Positions 1 to 7,519 of a stretch of DNA of 41,594 bases are shown piece by piece. The stretch comes from JAICJR01 sp036555755. GTDB lineage: Bacteria; Actinomycetota; Thermoleophilia; Solirubrobacterales; Thermoleophilaceae. The translations under genes and the position numbers were made by a program. The notes under the pieces are model-generated. The model saw only the letters and a list, made by a program, of their open reading frames with translations, was not told where the DNA came from and did no database searches. Numbering within the stretch: position 1 is the first letter of the stretch; each line of letters begins with the position of its first letter. The DNA lies in NCBI GenBank assembly GCA_036555755.1, contig DATBKS010000044.1, forward strand, positions 1 to 41,594, given 5' to 3'.

Positions 1-1184
1 GGCTGGTAGCCGCCGCCGGACAGTCTCACGTCTAGCGGGCCGGCGGGGTCGTTGCTGGGAATGGCGAGCGTCGCCGCGCTGTTTCCGGGCGCGTGCGGGC
101 GGAAGCGGGCCACGATCGTGCAGGTCCCGCCCGGAGCGAGCGTCCCCTGCGAGCAGTCGTCGCTCGCGATGACGAAGTCGCGGCTGTCGCCACCCTCCAC
201 GTCGACCAGGCCGACCTGCAGGTTGTTGCTACCGCTGTTGGTGACGGTCAGCGACTGCGGGTCCGTGAGTCCGCCGACGAGCTGGCGGCCGAAGTCGAGG
301 CTGGGCGAGCTGGGCGTAGCGGTGCCGGCCGGCAGGGCATCGACTGCCACAGCGGCGGGGACACCGGCGCTCGGGATGAAGCTCGGGCTCGCGGAGCTGC
401 CGTCGAGGTCGGCGCGGCCGATCGTGCTGTTTCCGGCCCAGTACAGGTAGCGGCCGTCGACCGCCAGGCCCGTCGCCGTTGTGGAGCCCTGGAAGTTCTG
501 ATCGACGCCCGACCCGTCTGGGTTGGCTCGGCCGATCGAGGCGGTCGCGCCCATGCCGTTGGAGTTCGACCAGTAGATGCCGCCGCCGTTGACCGCGAGC
601 CCGCGGGGCGAATAGCCCGTGTCGATGAAGTTCTGAACGACGCCCGAGCCGCTGAGGTCGGCGCGCCCGATCGTGCCCGAGCCGGAGTTCGTCCAGTAGA
701 GGTATCCGGAATCGACCCGCACCTGGGTTGGCTCGTCGGCGCCGGTGATGAAATTCGGATTGGGGTCCGAGCCGTCGAGGCTTGCGCGGCCGATCTTCCC
801 GGCGTCGCCGTCGACCCAGTAGATGTGGTCCGAGTCGACGGTCAGTGAGACCGCGACCCCGACGCCCGTCATGAAGCTCTGATTGGCCTCCGAGCCGTCG
901 AGGTTCGCGCGTGCGATCTTGCTGGTGCCGCCGACGTTGACCCAGTAGATGTGGTGGCCGTCGACCGCGACTCCGCGGGGCGCGTTGGCGCCGGCGATGA
1001 AGTTCGTGTCGACGCTCGTGCCGTCGAGATTCGCGCGGCTGATGGTGTTTGTGCCCTCGTTCGCCCAGTAGACGTACGCGCTCGCCTGGGAGGCGAGCAG
1101 CCAGCACGCCGCCATGACGAGCGCGGCCGCAACAGCGATACGGAGCCTTCTGCCTGCATTGTCTATGTGTGATGTGGGGACCAT
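1..1184 (-). CDS. Secreted YWTD-type beta-propeller protein with anchor-D-like Ig domain (3' end outside window)
   Basis: The open frame runs from an ATG at 1184 off the left edge, giving about 394 visible residues; because no stop lies in the window it is easily missed beside longer shadow frames. The N-terminus has two Arg (GRRLR), a hydrophobic stretch (IAVAAALVMAACWLLA) and an AxA-type end (SQASA), a signal peptide. Six repeats of about 40 residues follow, each opening with [IVL]YW and containing IGRA(N/D)LDGS and GLAVDG-like motifs, the pattern of an LDL-receptor YWTD-type six-bladed propeller. Residues from about 290 on (LDFGRQLVGG, LTVTNSGS, CTIVARFRP) match the choice-of-anchor D / ASPM-SPD-2-Hydin Ig fold. 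The product is probably an exported binding protein; its ligand is unknown. No ribosome binding site is visible. The promoter at 1188-1223 is shared with the gene starting at 5432. Confidence 0.85.
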   Translation of the reverse strand, partial: MVPTSHIDNAGRRLRIAVAAALVMAACWLLASQASAYVYWANEGTNTISRANLDGTSVDTNFIAGANAPRGVAVDGHHIYWVNVGGTSKIARANLDGSEANQSFMTGVGVAVSLTVDSDHIYWVDGDAGKIGRASLDGSDPNPNFITGADEPTQVRVDSGYLYWTNSGSGTIGRADLSGSGVVQNFIDTGYSPRGLAVNGGGIYWSNSNGMGATASIGRANPDGSGVDQNFQGSTTATGLAVDGRYLYWAGNSTIGRADLDGSSASPSFIPSAGVPAAVAVDALPAGTATPSSPSLDFGRQLVGGLTDPQSLTVTNSGSNNLQVGLVDVEGGDSRDFVIASDDCSQGTLAPGGTCTIVARFRPHAPGNSAATLAIPSNDPAGPLDVRLSGGGYQ

Positions 1185-1187
1185 GGC

Positions 1188-1223
1188 GCGACCGTAAGTC
1201 GGGCCTTTGAACGGATCCTTGAC
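1188..1223 (-). promoter_or_regulatory. Putative SARP-controlled leaderless promoter, copy 1
   Basis: Read on the minus strand, TCAAGG and TCAAAG form a direct repeat with a 12-nt period, followed by a TANNNT -10 hexamer (TACGGT, 1191-1196) that ends 6 nt before the ATG at 1184. A 36-bp copy with only three mismatches lies at 5437-5472. SARP regulators are known to bind short TCRAG-like direct repeats about one helical turn apart just upstream of the -10. Assigning this site to the regulator at 1254 is an inference. Confidence 0.6.
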
Positions 1224-1253
1224 GAGGGCGATCTCCCGGGAGACGATCAGCGA

Positions 1254-4200
1254 GTGGCAACCGCTACGACTGGCCTGATCGCCCGCCCACGGCTAGCGCA
1301 GACGCTCACGGACGCGCTCGATGGTGGTTCCGTGCTGCTCGTGGCGGGTCCCGGCTACGGCAAGACCATGGTGCTCGAGGAGTCGCTCGCCGCCTCGGGG
1401 AGGCGCGCGCTGTGGCTCGGATGCGGGGAGGCGGGCGGTGCCGGGCGCCTGCTGATGGGCGTCGTCGAGGGGCTCCGGTCGGCGATCCCCGGTCTTGCCG
1501 ACGTGGTGGGCGACCGCCTGGCTGCCGGCCTCGAGCCGGTCGACGTGACGAACGCCACCGCTGCGCTCGTCCCCGAGCTCGAGCGTCTGCTCGGCGACCC
1601 GCTCGTGATCGTGTTCGACGACGGCGAGGAGCTCGAGGGCGACGACGTGGCCCTGGCGTTCGTGGATCAGCTGCTCGGCGTGCGCAACGCGCCGTTGTCG
1701 GTGGCGGTCGCGACCCGCCGGCCGCTGCCGCTCCGGCTGGCCAAGCTGCGCGCCGCCGGCAAGCTCACCGAGCTCGGTCCCGCCGACCTCAGCTTCACGG
1801 CGAGCGAGTGCGAGGAGCTCCTCAGCCTCCGCCACGGGCGCGCCGTGACGGAGCAGGAGGTGGAGACCGTGCTCGCGACCAGCGAGGGCTGGCCGATGGG
1901 CGTTGCGCTCACGGGTCTCGCCGGAACGGGCGACGCCGCGATCGACACCATGCCCCGCGAGGGTCTCTTCCACTACCTGGCGGAGGAGGTGCTCGACCGG
2001 CTCGACCCTGCCATGCGTCTCGCGCTCGTCGACTCGAGCGTGCCGAACTCGCTCACCCCGCAGCTCGTCGCCGACCTCGGCCTGGCGCCGACCTTTCTCG
2101 AGGAGGCGGAGCGCTCCGGCCTCTTCCTCCGGGCGCGCGCCACCGGGGCGCACTCCTACCACCCGCTGTTCCGGACCTTCCTGCGCGAGCGGCTGGCCGA
2201 GCTGCGCACGGACGAGGAGCGGGCCGCGCTGCATGTCCGGGCCGCGGAGAGCCTCGCCGCATCCGGGCGCCCGGCGGAGTCGATCCGGCACTGGTTCGAA
2301 GCCGGCCACCCCGAGCAGGCGCTGGCGGCGCTGTCGACCTACGGCGCGGGGCTCGTCACCACCTCGCCTGCCACCGTGAGGTCGTGGCTCGACGCGGTGC
2401 CCGAGTCGCTGCGGAGCGAGCCGGATTACCTGCTGCTCGACGGGCAGCTCCTCTGGGGCGCCGGCCGCCACGAACACTCGCTCGAGCCGCTGCGGGCGGC
2501 GGTGGCGGCCTTTCACGCCGCGGGCAACGCCGACCGCGAATGGCTCGCCAAGATCTTCCTTTCGGACGCTCTCGTCTACACCAACCGGTTCGCCGACGTC
2601 CCGGCGGTCGCTAAGGGCTGGGAAGAGGCGGAGGGACCGATGGCGGCGATGGCCGCCATGGCGGTGGCTTGGTACGAAATGCTCTCGCTCACGGCGCTCG
2701 GCCGCTTGGATGAGGCCGATCCGCTGCGCGCGCGGCTGATGCAGGACCCGGAGCTTGCCGCCCAGTTCACCTTCATCGATGTCACAGCGAGGTCGGGCAG
2801 GATGCTCGCCTCGGGGCCCGCCGACGACGCGGTCGAGCTGCTCGACCGCGCGATCGCGGAGCTCGAGGTGTTCGACCCGTACGGCCGGCTGCCCTACGCA
2901 CAGGGCATGTACCTCGCCACGCTGCGCGGCCTGGGTGAGCGCGAGGCGGCGCTCGAGTGGGTCGACCGCTGCGAGCACGAGTCGGAGCGCGTCGGCCTGG
3001 GCTTCGCGGTCGGTGATTTCCGTCTCCAGCGCGCGTCGCTGCTCGCCCAGAGCGGAAACCTGTCGGGGGCGGAGATGGAGCTGGCCCGCGTCGGACACCG
3101 CGCGGGCACGGGCTGGCGCGAGATCTTCGAGGCGGAGGCGCTCGCCCACGTGTCCCTGCTGCGCGGCGACAGCGGCGAGGCGATCGCCGCCGCCCAGCGC
3201 GCGCTCGACATCATGCCGCCGTCGCCGTGGTTCACGATCGCGACCGTCGAGATGTCAAGCGTTCTCTTCGAGGCAGGCGCGCCCGGCAAGGCGCGCGCCG
3301 CGGTCGAGCGCTCGCTTGCGCTGATCGACGAGCGTTTCCCCGGAGAGATCGGCGCCCACGACCGCGCCTGGGTGCTGGCTTCCCAAGCCTGCCTCGAGTA
3401 CAGGACGGGCGAGCCCGACCTCGCTCGGCGCAGCATGCACGAGGCCTGGAAGGAGGCTGGCGTCGAGGCCGGCAGGCTGGTGCGCGCGCACTGGCCGGCG
3501 ATCAAGGCGGTCCTCTGGGACGCCCTCGCCGACGGCACGCTGACCGCCGAGGAGGTGCTGCCTGCCCTACAGGACGCGTTCCCCGGCGGCGACGCGCTCG
3601 TCGCCATGGTCGAGCACCCGCACCCGGCCGTCCGTCGCGAGGCACTCCTAACGGCGCTGTCCGCCGGCCACCCGGCGGTGATCGCCGAGCTCGGCAAGCT
3701 CGAGAAGGACAAGGACGAGCAGGTGGCCGCGGCCGCCGCCGCAGCCCGCGAGGGCCTGCGCACCCGGCCGCCGTCGCTGCGCTTCGAGCTCCTTGGCGGC
3801 TTCCGCGTGCGGCGCGCCGGCTGGGAGCTCGACGAGGCCGCCTGGCAGCGCCCGATGGCCTCGCGCGTCGTGCGCTTTCTGCTGATCCAGCCGGAGGGCG
3901 GCGTGCCGGAGGACGTGCTCTTCGACGCCTTCTGGTCGGACCGCGACGCCGACTCCGCCCGCCAGCACCTCGCCCAGGCCGTCTCCCGCGCGCGCAAGGT
4001 GCTCGACCTGCCCGGCGCGGAGCAGAGCGTGATCGAGGCGAAGGAGCGCACCTACCGCCTGCGCCTGCGCGAGCGCGACAGCGTGGACGCCGACCTGTTC
4101 GTGTCGGCAGCAGGCGCCGCCCTCGCGGACCGCAGCCGCGGCCGGAGGGCGGCGCTCGAGAAGGCCGCCGCCCTGTGGAGCGGCGAGCCTCTCCCCGAAG

Positions 4201-4526
4201 ACCGCTACGCACCGTGGTCGTTCGCTTGGCGCGAGCGCCTGACCCAGACCTACTCGCACGTGCTGAGTGCGCTGGTCGAGACCTACGACGCGTCAGGCGA
4301 CAACCACGATGCGATTCGTGCGGCGACCCGCCTACTCGAGATCGATCCGCTCAACGAGCGCGCACACTGCCAACTGATGCTGGCTTATGCACGTACAGGC
4401 CAGAAGAGCCAGGCGCTGCGCCAGTTCCTCGAGTGTCGGAAGGCGCTGGTGAGCGATCTCGGCGTCGAGCCTTCCGCCGAGACCGCTGCGCTGCAGGCGC
4501 GGATTCTGGCGGGCGATCCTGTATGA
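1254..4526 (+). CDS. MalT-like STAND ATPase regulator with C-terminal SARP (wHTH-BTAD) module
   Basis: The protein has 1,090 residues and starts at GTG 1254, with GGGAG 11 nt upstream. The N-terminal third is a STAND/MalT-type ATPase: Walker A GPGYGKT at residues 32-38 and a Walker B-like LVIVFDD near 113-120. An alpha-helical TPR-like middle follows, with one HEAT-like stretch near 785-835. The end is an OmpR-type winged helix from about residue 840 (LRFELLGGFRVRRAG, then DSARQHLAQAVSRARKVL) and a BTAD domain (VDADLF, RLLEIDPLNERAH, LGVEPSAET). SARP/BTAD proteins activate transcription by binding direct repeats, and STAND domains act as nucleotide-dependent switches gated by a ligand. Classical AfsR-type proteins carry the SARP part at the N-terminus; here it is at the C-terminus. 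The gene is divergent from the propeller gene (69-bp gap) and convergent with the secreted-protein gene ending at 4554, its likely targets. Confidence 0.9.
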   Translation: MATATTGLIARPRLAQTLTDALDGGSVLLVAGPGYGKTMVLEESLAASGRRALWLGCGEAGGAGRLLMGVVEGLRSAIPGLADVVGDRLAAGLEPVDVTNATAALVPELERLLGDPLVIVFDDGEELEGDDVALAFVDQLLGVRNAPLSVAVATRRPLPLRLAKLRAAGKLTELGPADLSFTASECEELLSLRHGRAVTEQEVETVLATSEGWPMGVALTGLAGTGDAAIDTMPREGLFHYLAEEVLDRLDPAMRLALVDSSVPNSLTPQLVADLGLAPTFLEEAERSGLFLRARATGAHSYHPLFRTFLRERLAELRTDEERAALHVRAAESLAASGRPAESIRHWFEAGHPEQALAALSTYGAGLVTTSPATVRSWLDAVPESLRSEPDYLLLDGQLLWGAGRHEHSLEPLRAAVAAFHAAGNADREWLAKIFLSDALVYTNRFADVPAVAKGWEEAEGPMAAMAAMAVAWYEMLSLTALGRLDEADPLRARLMQDPELAAQFTFIDVTARSGRMLASGPADDAVELLDRAIAELEVFDPYGRLPYAQGMYLATLRGLGEREAALEWVDRCEHESERVGLGFAVGDFRLQRASLLAQSGNLSGAEMELARVGHRAGTGWREIFEAEALAHVSLLRGDSGEAIAAAQRALDIMPPSPWFTIATVEMSSVLFEAGAPGKARAAVERSLALIDERFPGEIGAHDRAWVLASQACLEYRTGEPDLARRSMHEAWKEAGVEAGRLVRAHWPAIKAVLWDALADGTLTAEEVLPALQDAFPGGDALVAMVEHPHPAVRREALLTALSAGHPAVIAELGKLEKDKDEQVAAAAAAAREGLRTRPPSLRFELLGGFRVRRAGWELDEAAWQRPMASRVVRFLLIQPEGGVPEDVLFDAFWSDRDADSARQHLAQAVSRARKVLDLPGAEQSVIEAKERTYRLRLRERDSVDADLFVSAAGAALADRSRGRRAALEKAAALWSGEPLPEDRYAPWSFAWRERLTQTYSHVLSALVETYDASGDNHDAIRAATRLLEIDPLNERAHCQLMLAYARTGQKSQALRQFLECRKALVSDLGVEPSAETAALQARILAGDPV

Positions 4527-4553
4527 CCCGGACCCACATCGCGACGGCCAACA

Positions 4554-5432
4554 TCAGCGGACCCTCAGCGGCGAGCTGACCGCGGTCGTCGTGCTGAGAG
4601 GACCGAGGTCGATCGGGTCGGGCTTGCCGGGATGCGACAGGCGCTTGAACTCCACCGTCCAGTTCAGAGAGAGCTCGGAGTGGAAGCCTCCGGTTACCCC
4701 GGTCGGGAGGACGTGCGGGACGATGCCGTCGACGTCGCCCTTGACCGTGAACTTCTTCACGTTCCTGTTGAAGAGCTTCGAGAGCGACAGGGCCGCGGGA
4801 CCGCTGTCCACGCCCATGGTGTTGGCCTCGGGAACGCCCAGCTGGTAGTCGTCTCGCTCGCCGATGCAGTTCGCGAACGGGAAGCCTCCCGAGATGGCGG
4901 GGCCATAGGGCCCGCGCAGGTGTAGCGACGGGCTGTGCGGCTTGCCGCCGTCGCCGAACGGCCAGTTGCCGGGCGTGTTCCAGAGGAGCGCCAGGCGCCC
5001 TTTTCCGTCGTAATGGCGAACGCCGCAATCGGGCGCGACCGGGATCGACTTGGGGCAGCCGGGCTTGGCTCCGGTAGAGGTTCCCTGCTGCTCTCCGTAG
5101 CGCTCCAGCGTGCCACCGATCGCCACATCTGGCTTCGGCGGGCCGCTCGACTGCGGGAATAGGAACCTGACGCTCGTGCCGGTCCGCTTGACCGTCACGG
5201 GCACCGAGGGGGTAGCCAGGAAGACCTTCGAGTTACCGTGGCCAGTCGTGTGACTGACGCCGCACAACGGACTGCTGGCCGTCATGTCCTCCGTCCAGTT
5301 GCCGTCCTGATGCGCGAGGATCCGGACGTTGAAGTACGCCGTCTTCGGGAGCTTCTTTGCGTTGGCCTGGGCGACCGGCATTGCGGCCGCAGTCAGGAGT
5401 GACAGTGCGAGGAGTGGGGCCTTGGTTTTCAT
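4554..5432 (-). CDS. Exported protein of unknown function
   Basis: I do not recognise this 292-residue protein. It begins with a clear signal peptide: MKTK, a hydrophobic core LLALSLLTAAAMPVA and an ANA cleavage motif near residue 25. The mature part is rich in Gly, Pro, Ser and Asn and has four cysteines (in PLCGV, PGCPK, PDCGV and ANCIG), compatible with two disulfides. No membrane segment follows, so it is probably released or loosely cell-associated. There is no ribosome binding site; a -10 hexamer TACGGT (5440-5445 on the minus strand) ends 7 nt before the ATG, so the transcript is probably leaderless. The promoter is nearly identical to that of the propeller gene at 1184, and its 3' end is 27 bp from the SARP regulator's stop. 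Co-regulation with both neighbours is inferred. Confidence 0.8.
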   Translation of the reverse strand: MKTKAPLLALSLLTAAAMPVAQANAKKLPKTAYFNVRILAHQDGNWTEDMTASSPLCGVSHTTGHGNSKVFLATPSVPVTVKRTGTSVRFLFPQSSGPPKPDVAIGGTLERYGEQQGTSTGAKPGCPKSIPVAPDCGVRHYDGKGRLALLWNTPGNWPFGDGGKPHSPSLHLRGPYGPAISGGFPFANCIGERDDYQLGVPEANTMGVDSGPAALSLSKLFNRNVKKFTVKGDVDGIVPHVLPTGVTGGFHSELSLNWTVEFKRLSHPGKPDPIDLGPLSTTTAVSSPLRVR

Positions 5433-5436
5433 GGGG

Positions 5437-5472
5437 GCGACCGTAAGCCGCCCCTTTGAACGGATCCTTGAC
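5437..5472 (-). promoter_or_regulatory. Putative SARP-controlled leaderless promoter, copy 2
   Basis: This copy matches 33 of 36 positions of 1188-1223, including an unbroken 19-bp block (GTCAAGGATCCGTTCAAAG on the minus strand) and an unbroken 11-bp block containing the -10 hexamer. The three differences all fall in the six-base stretch between the blocks. The conserved blocks are the direct-repeat region and the -10 region, as expected if only protein contacts are constrained. Confidence 0.6.
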
Positions 5473-5494
5473 GCGCCCTAGCGAGCGCCCGCGC

Positions 5495-5773
5495 TCAGTC
5501 GGTGACGAACTGCAGCCGCAGCGCGTTGGACGCGAGTACCGCGGCCTGCTCGAGCGCGCTCGGCCAGGAGCCGCAGGCCCGCTCGATGGTGGTGTCGCGC
5601 GGCAGCCCGACGTGCGGATTGCGGCCGCGGACGTCGGCATAGCGCTCCTGGGTCAGCTCGTCGAGCGCACACTGCTCGAGCTCGCGGGCCCGCAGGACGG
5701 CCTCGGCGGCGGCCCGGCAATCGCGGCCCGGCCAGCGGGCGAATGGTGACCAGCGGTCCTCACGCGGGGTCAT
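5495..5773 (-). CDS. Small protein with HNH-associated-repeat-like C-terminus
   Basis: This is a 92-residue hypothetical protein. Its ATG at 5773 lies inside the 3' end of the SRPBCC gene (14-bp overlap), suggesting translational coupling in the minus operon that begins at 7141. The C-terminal part (PRDTTIERACGSWPSALEQAAVLA) resembles the short repeat that accompanies HNH and homing endonucleases in actinobacteria, usually of the form T..RRFGSWNAALRAAGL. No nuclease motif is present. The match rests on a short pattern, and the ORF could be a fortuitous frame, although its overlap and third-position GC bias fit a gene. Confidence 0.5.
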   Translation of the reverse strand: MTPREDRWSPFARWPGRDCRAAAEAVLRARELEQCALDELTQERYADVRGRNPHVGLPRDTTIERACGSWPSALEQAAVLASNALRLQFVTD

Positions 5774-6215
5774 TCTGCGCCTCCATGATCCGTTTGAGCT
5801 CCTCGAGCGTCTTCTCCGATTCGCGCTCTGCCGTGTGCCTCAGCACCCCCGCCGCGATCCGGCCGAGCGGCCCTCCTGGCATCGAATACTCGTTCATGTA
5901 CGAGAAGCACGTCTTCCCATCTCCGTCCGCGTCGAGGTCATAGACAACTTTCGCCCGCGAGTGCACTGGTCCTTTCCCCTCCCAGACCACTCGTCGGGGC
6001 TTCTCCGCCTGCACGACCTCCCAGTGAACATCGAAACGGCGGCCTGCGAGCTTCAGGGACTGTACGAGCTCTGAGCCTTTTCGCAACTCGCCCCCTGGCG
6101 CGTCCTTCAGCCCGGCGTGGATCGTGACCCACTCCTTGAGCCGCCGCGGATCCATCACGAGGTCGTACACGCGCTCCGCGGGAGCGTCGATCTCGATCGT
6201 CCGCTCCACCCTCAT
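5760..6215 (-). CDS. SRPBCC (START-like) family protein
   Basis: The 151-residue protein has the SRPBCC / polyketide-cyclase-2 pattern: an N-terminal strand RVERTIEIDAPAERVYDLVMDP, helices near the WVTIHAG segment, a central strand pair (DVHWEVVQAEKPRRVVWEG) and a long C-terminal helix (GVLRHTAERESEKTLEELKRIME). Members bind hydrophobic ligands in a deep cavity; the ligand cannot be read from the sequence. The ATG at 6215 overlaps the TGA of the upstream SDR gene (6212-6214) in an ATGA junction, so the two are translated together. Pairing with an NAD(P)-binding reductase suggests action on a shared small lipophilic substrate. Confidence 0.82.
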   Translation of the reverse strand: MRVERTIEIDAPAERVYDLVMDPRRLKEWVTIHAGLKDAPGGELRKGSELVQSLKLAGRRFDVHWEVVQAEKPRRVVWEGKGPVHSRAKVVYDLDADGDGKTCFSYMNEYSMPGGPLGRIAAGVLRHTAERESEKTLEELKRIMEAQNDPA

Positions 6216-7141
6216 CGCGCGGCGAGCTCCTCGCGCCCTTCCCAGTCGGCCAGGGCATGCTCCACCGCCCTGTCGAAGGAGTGGATCCTGAACCCGAACA
6301 GCTCCCGCGCGGCCTCGTTCCTCGGCAAGAGGTCACGCTCCAAGGAGTACATCAGGGGCCGGACAAGCTCGACCGGCTGGTCCACGATTGCGCTTACCAC
6401 TGCGCTTGCGAGCGGGGTGGCGGAGGCGCTGAGGCGCAGCGGGGTGCGGCCGACGCCCATCAGATCGGCGATTCGCTCGATCATCTGGCCGTAGGACATC
6501 AGGTCGGGCCCCGCGATGTCGAGAGACTTCCCTTCTGCGGCGGGAGTAAACGGGGTCCGCGCCAGGTACTCGATCGCGTCGCGCTCGTCGATCGGCTGGG
6601 TGCGGTGGTCGCGCCACCCGGGGAACGGCAGCACGCGCAGGCGCTCGACCAGGCGGACCAGGATCCGGAACGAGGCCGACCGTGCGCCGATCACGATCGA
6701 GGCCCGAAAGGCGGTGGAGCGGGGGAGCGCCTCGAGCAGCGTCCGCTCCACCTCGAGCCGCGACCCGAGGTGCGGCGAGAGCTCGCCGGCGTCGAGGGTC
6801 GGCACGATCCCGCCGAGGTAGACGATGCGCTCGACCCCCGCCGCCTCGGCCGCCTTCACAAAGTTCTCGGCGGCAGTACGGTCGCGGCTCGCGAAGTCGC
6901 CGTTCGCGCCCGCGGCGGGCTCCATGGAGTGCACCAGGTAGTACGCAACCGACACGCCCTCGAGGGCGCGCTCGAGCCCGCGGCCGGTCACGAGGTCGCC
7001 CTTCATCGCTTCCACCTCGGGCGGTGCCTCGAGCAGCGCGGGGCTCCGCGCGAGCGCGCGCACGGGACGTCCCTCGCGCAGCAGGCGCTCGATCAGGCGG
7101 CCGCCGATGTAGCCGGTCGCCCCCGTGACGAGTTCGGGCAT
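6212..7141 (-). CDS. Atypical SDR, NAD(P)-binding NmrA/YbjT-like protein
   Basis: The 309-residue protein opens with the Rossmann dinucleotide motif TGATGYIGGRLIERLL (residues 7-22), followed by VRALARSP and the acidic strand MKGDLV. The middle carries AYYLVHSME and RIVYLGGIVP, typical of the atypical extended SDRs of the NmrA/YbjT/complex-I NDUFA9-like group; the classical YxxxK catalytic pair is not obvious. Such proteins act as reductases, isomerases or redox sensors. It is the first gene of the minus operon SDR-SRPBCC-small ORF. Its upstream region (7142-7325) is shared with the divergent Cys-rich gene and is AT-richer than its surroundings. Confidence 0.82.
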   Translation of the reverse strand: MPELVTGATGYIGGRLIERLLREGRPVRALARSPALLEAPPEVEAMKGDLVTGRGLERALEGVSVAYYLVHSMEPAAGANGDFASRDRTAAENFVKAAEAAGVERIVYLGGIVPTLDAGELSPHLGSRLEVERTLLEALPRSTAFRASIVIGARSASFRILVRLVERLRVLPFPGWRDHRTQPIDERDAIEYLARTPFTPAAEGKSLDIAGPDLMSYGQMIERIADLMGVGRTPLRLSASATPLASAVVSAIVDQPVELVRPLMYSLERDLLPRNEAARELFGFRIHSFDRAVEHALADWEGREELAAR

Positions 7142-7241
7142 CTGCGAAACCTACGCAAAGAGCGGGGCATTACCGGCGGCAACTTCAAAAACCTGCAAAT
7201 TCCAGGGAGAAGAAAAGAGCGGCATTTGCGAGAACCATGCC
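7138..7241. other. AT-richer divergent intergenic region with a near-direct repeat
   Basis: Between the SDR start (7141) and the small Cys-rich gene (7326), GGCATCTGCGAAACC at 7138-7152 recurs as GGCATTTGCGAGAACC at 7221-7236, and AAAGAGCGG occurs beside each copy (7157 and 7214). The second copy forms a small hairpin, GGCAT (7221-7225) with ATGCC (7237-7241). The open frame that crosses this stretch lacks third-position GC bias, so I treat it as non-coding. It could be an operator pair or RNA leader; I could not match it to a known riboswitch. Confidence 0.35.
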
Positions 7242-7325
7242 GACGCCAGGGGGGCGAAGTGTTTAAAGATTGACGCAGCAGCACCGGGACTCGTTGAAAG
7301 CGAAACAGGGGGCGATCTAGGGGCA

Positions 7326-7511
7326 ATGGCAAAGCGCGTGACTTGCAAGGACTGCTACTTCCAGCAGAACGGCCTGTGCGCGCTGAAGCTCCAGGAGCCC
7401 TGCCCGACCTACCGCCCGGCCGAGCGCAACCTCGAGCCGGAGCGCCAGCTCTCCTTCGTCTTCCGCACCGAGCGGACGCGTGCGGTCTACGCGTTCCCGC
7501 AGCCGAACTAG
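7326..7511 (+). CDS. Small Cys-rich (zinc-ribbon-like) protein
   Basis: The 61-residue product starts at ATG 7326. The same frame is open back to 7125, but codon usage upstream of 7326 is not GC-biased while downstream it is, so the shorter form is chosen. Four cysteines are arranged as CKDC, then NGLCAL, then EPCPTYRP, all in the first 27 residues, a possible metal-binding knuckle; the second half has basic and aromatic residues. The function is unknown. It converges on the response-regulator gene with only 8 bp between stops, and no ordinary ribosome binding site is evident beyond a weak GGGG. Confidence 0.65.
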   Translation: MAKRVTCKDCYFQQNGLCALKLQEPCPTYRPAERNLEPERQLSFVFRTERTRAVYAFPQPN

Positions 7512-7519
7512 CGGCCCGC

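Noticed and set aside
229..1260. Long Arg/His-rich open frame opposite and beside the propeller gene
   Set aside because: It is an out-of-frame shadow of the YWTD propeller gene; the repeat peptide with a signal sequence is in another frame that simply lacks a stop in the window.
1293..3149. 618-residue minus-strand open frame inside the regulator
   Set aside because: Antisense frame of the SARP regulator created by GC-rich codons; it shows no domain pattern, and the plus frame has clear Walker and BTAD motifs.
7125..7325. N-terminal extension of the Cys-rich small protein, with extra cysteines
   Set aside because: Codons here lack the third-position GC bias of real genes in the window, and it contains the direct-repeat regulatory-looking sequence.
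7142..7325. Known riboswitch (c-di-GMP, ydaO, THF or fluoride type) before the small Cys-rich gene
   Set aside because: None of the conserved core blocks of these classes is present.
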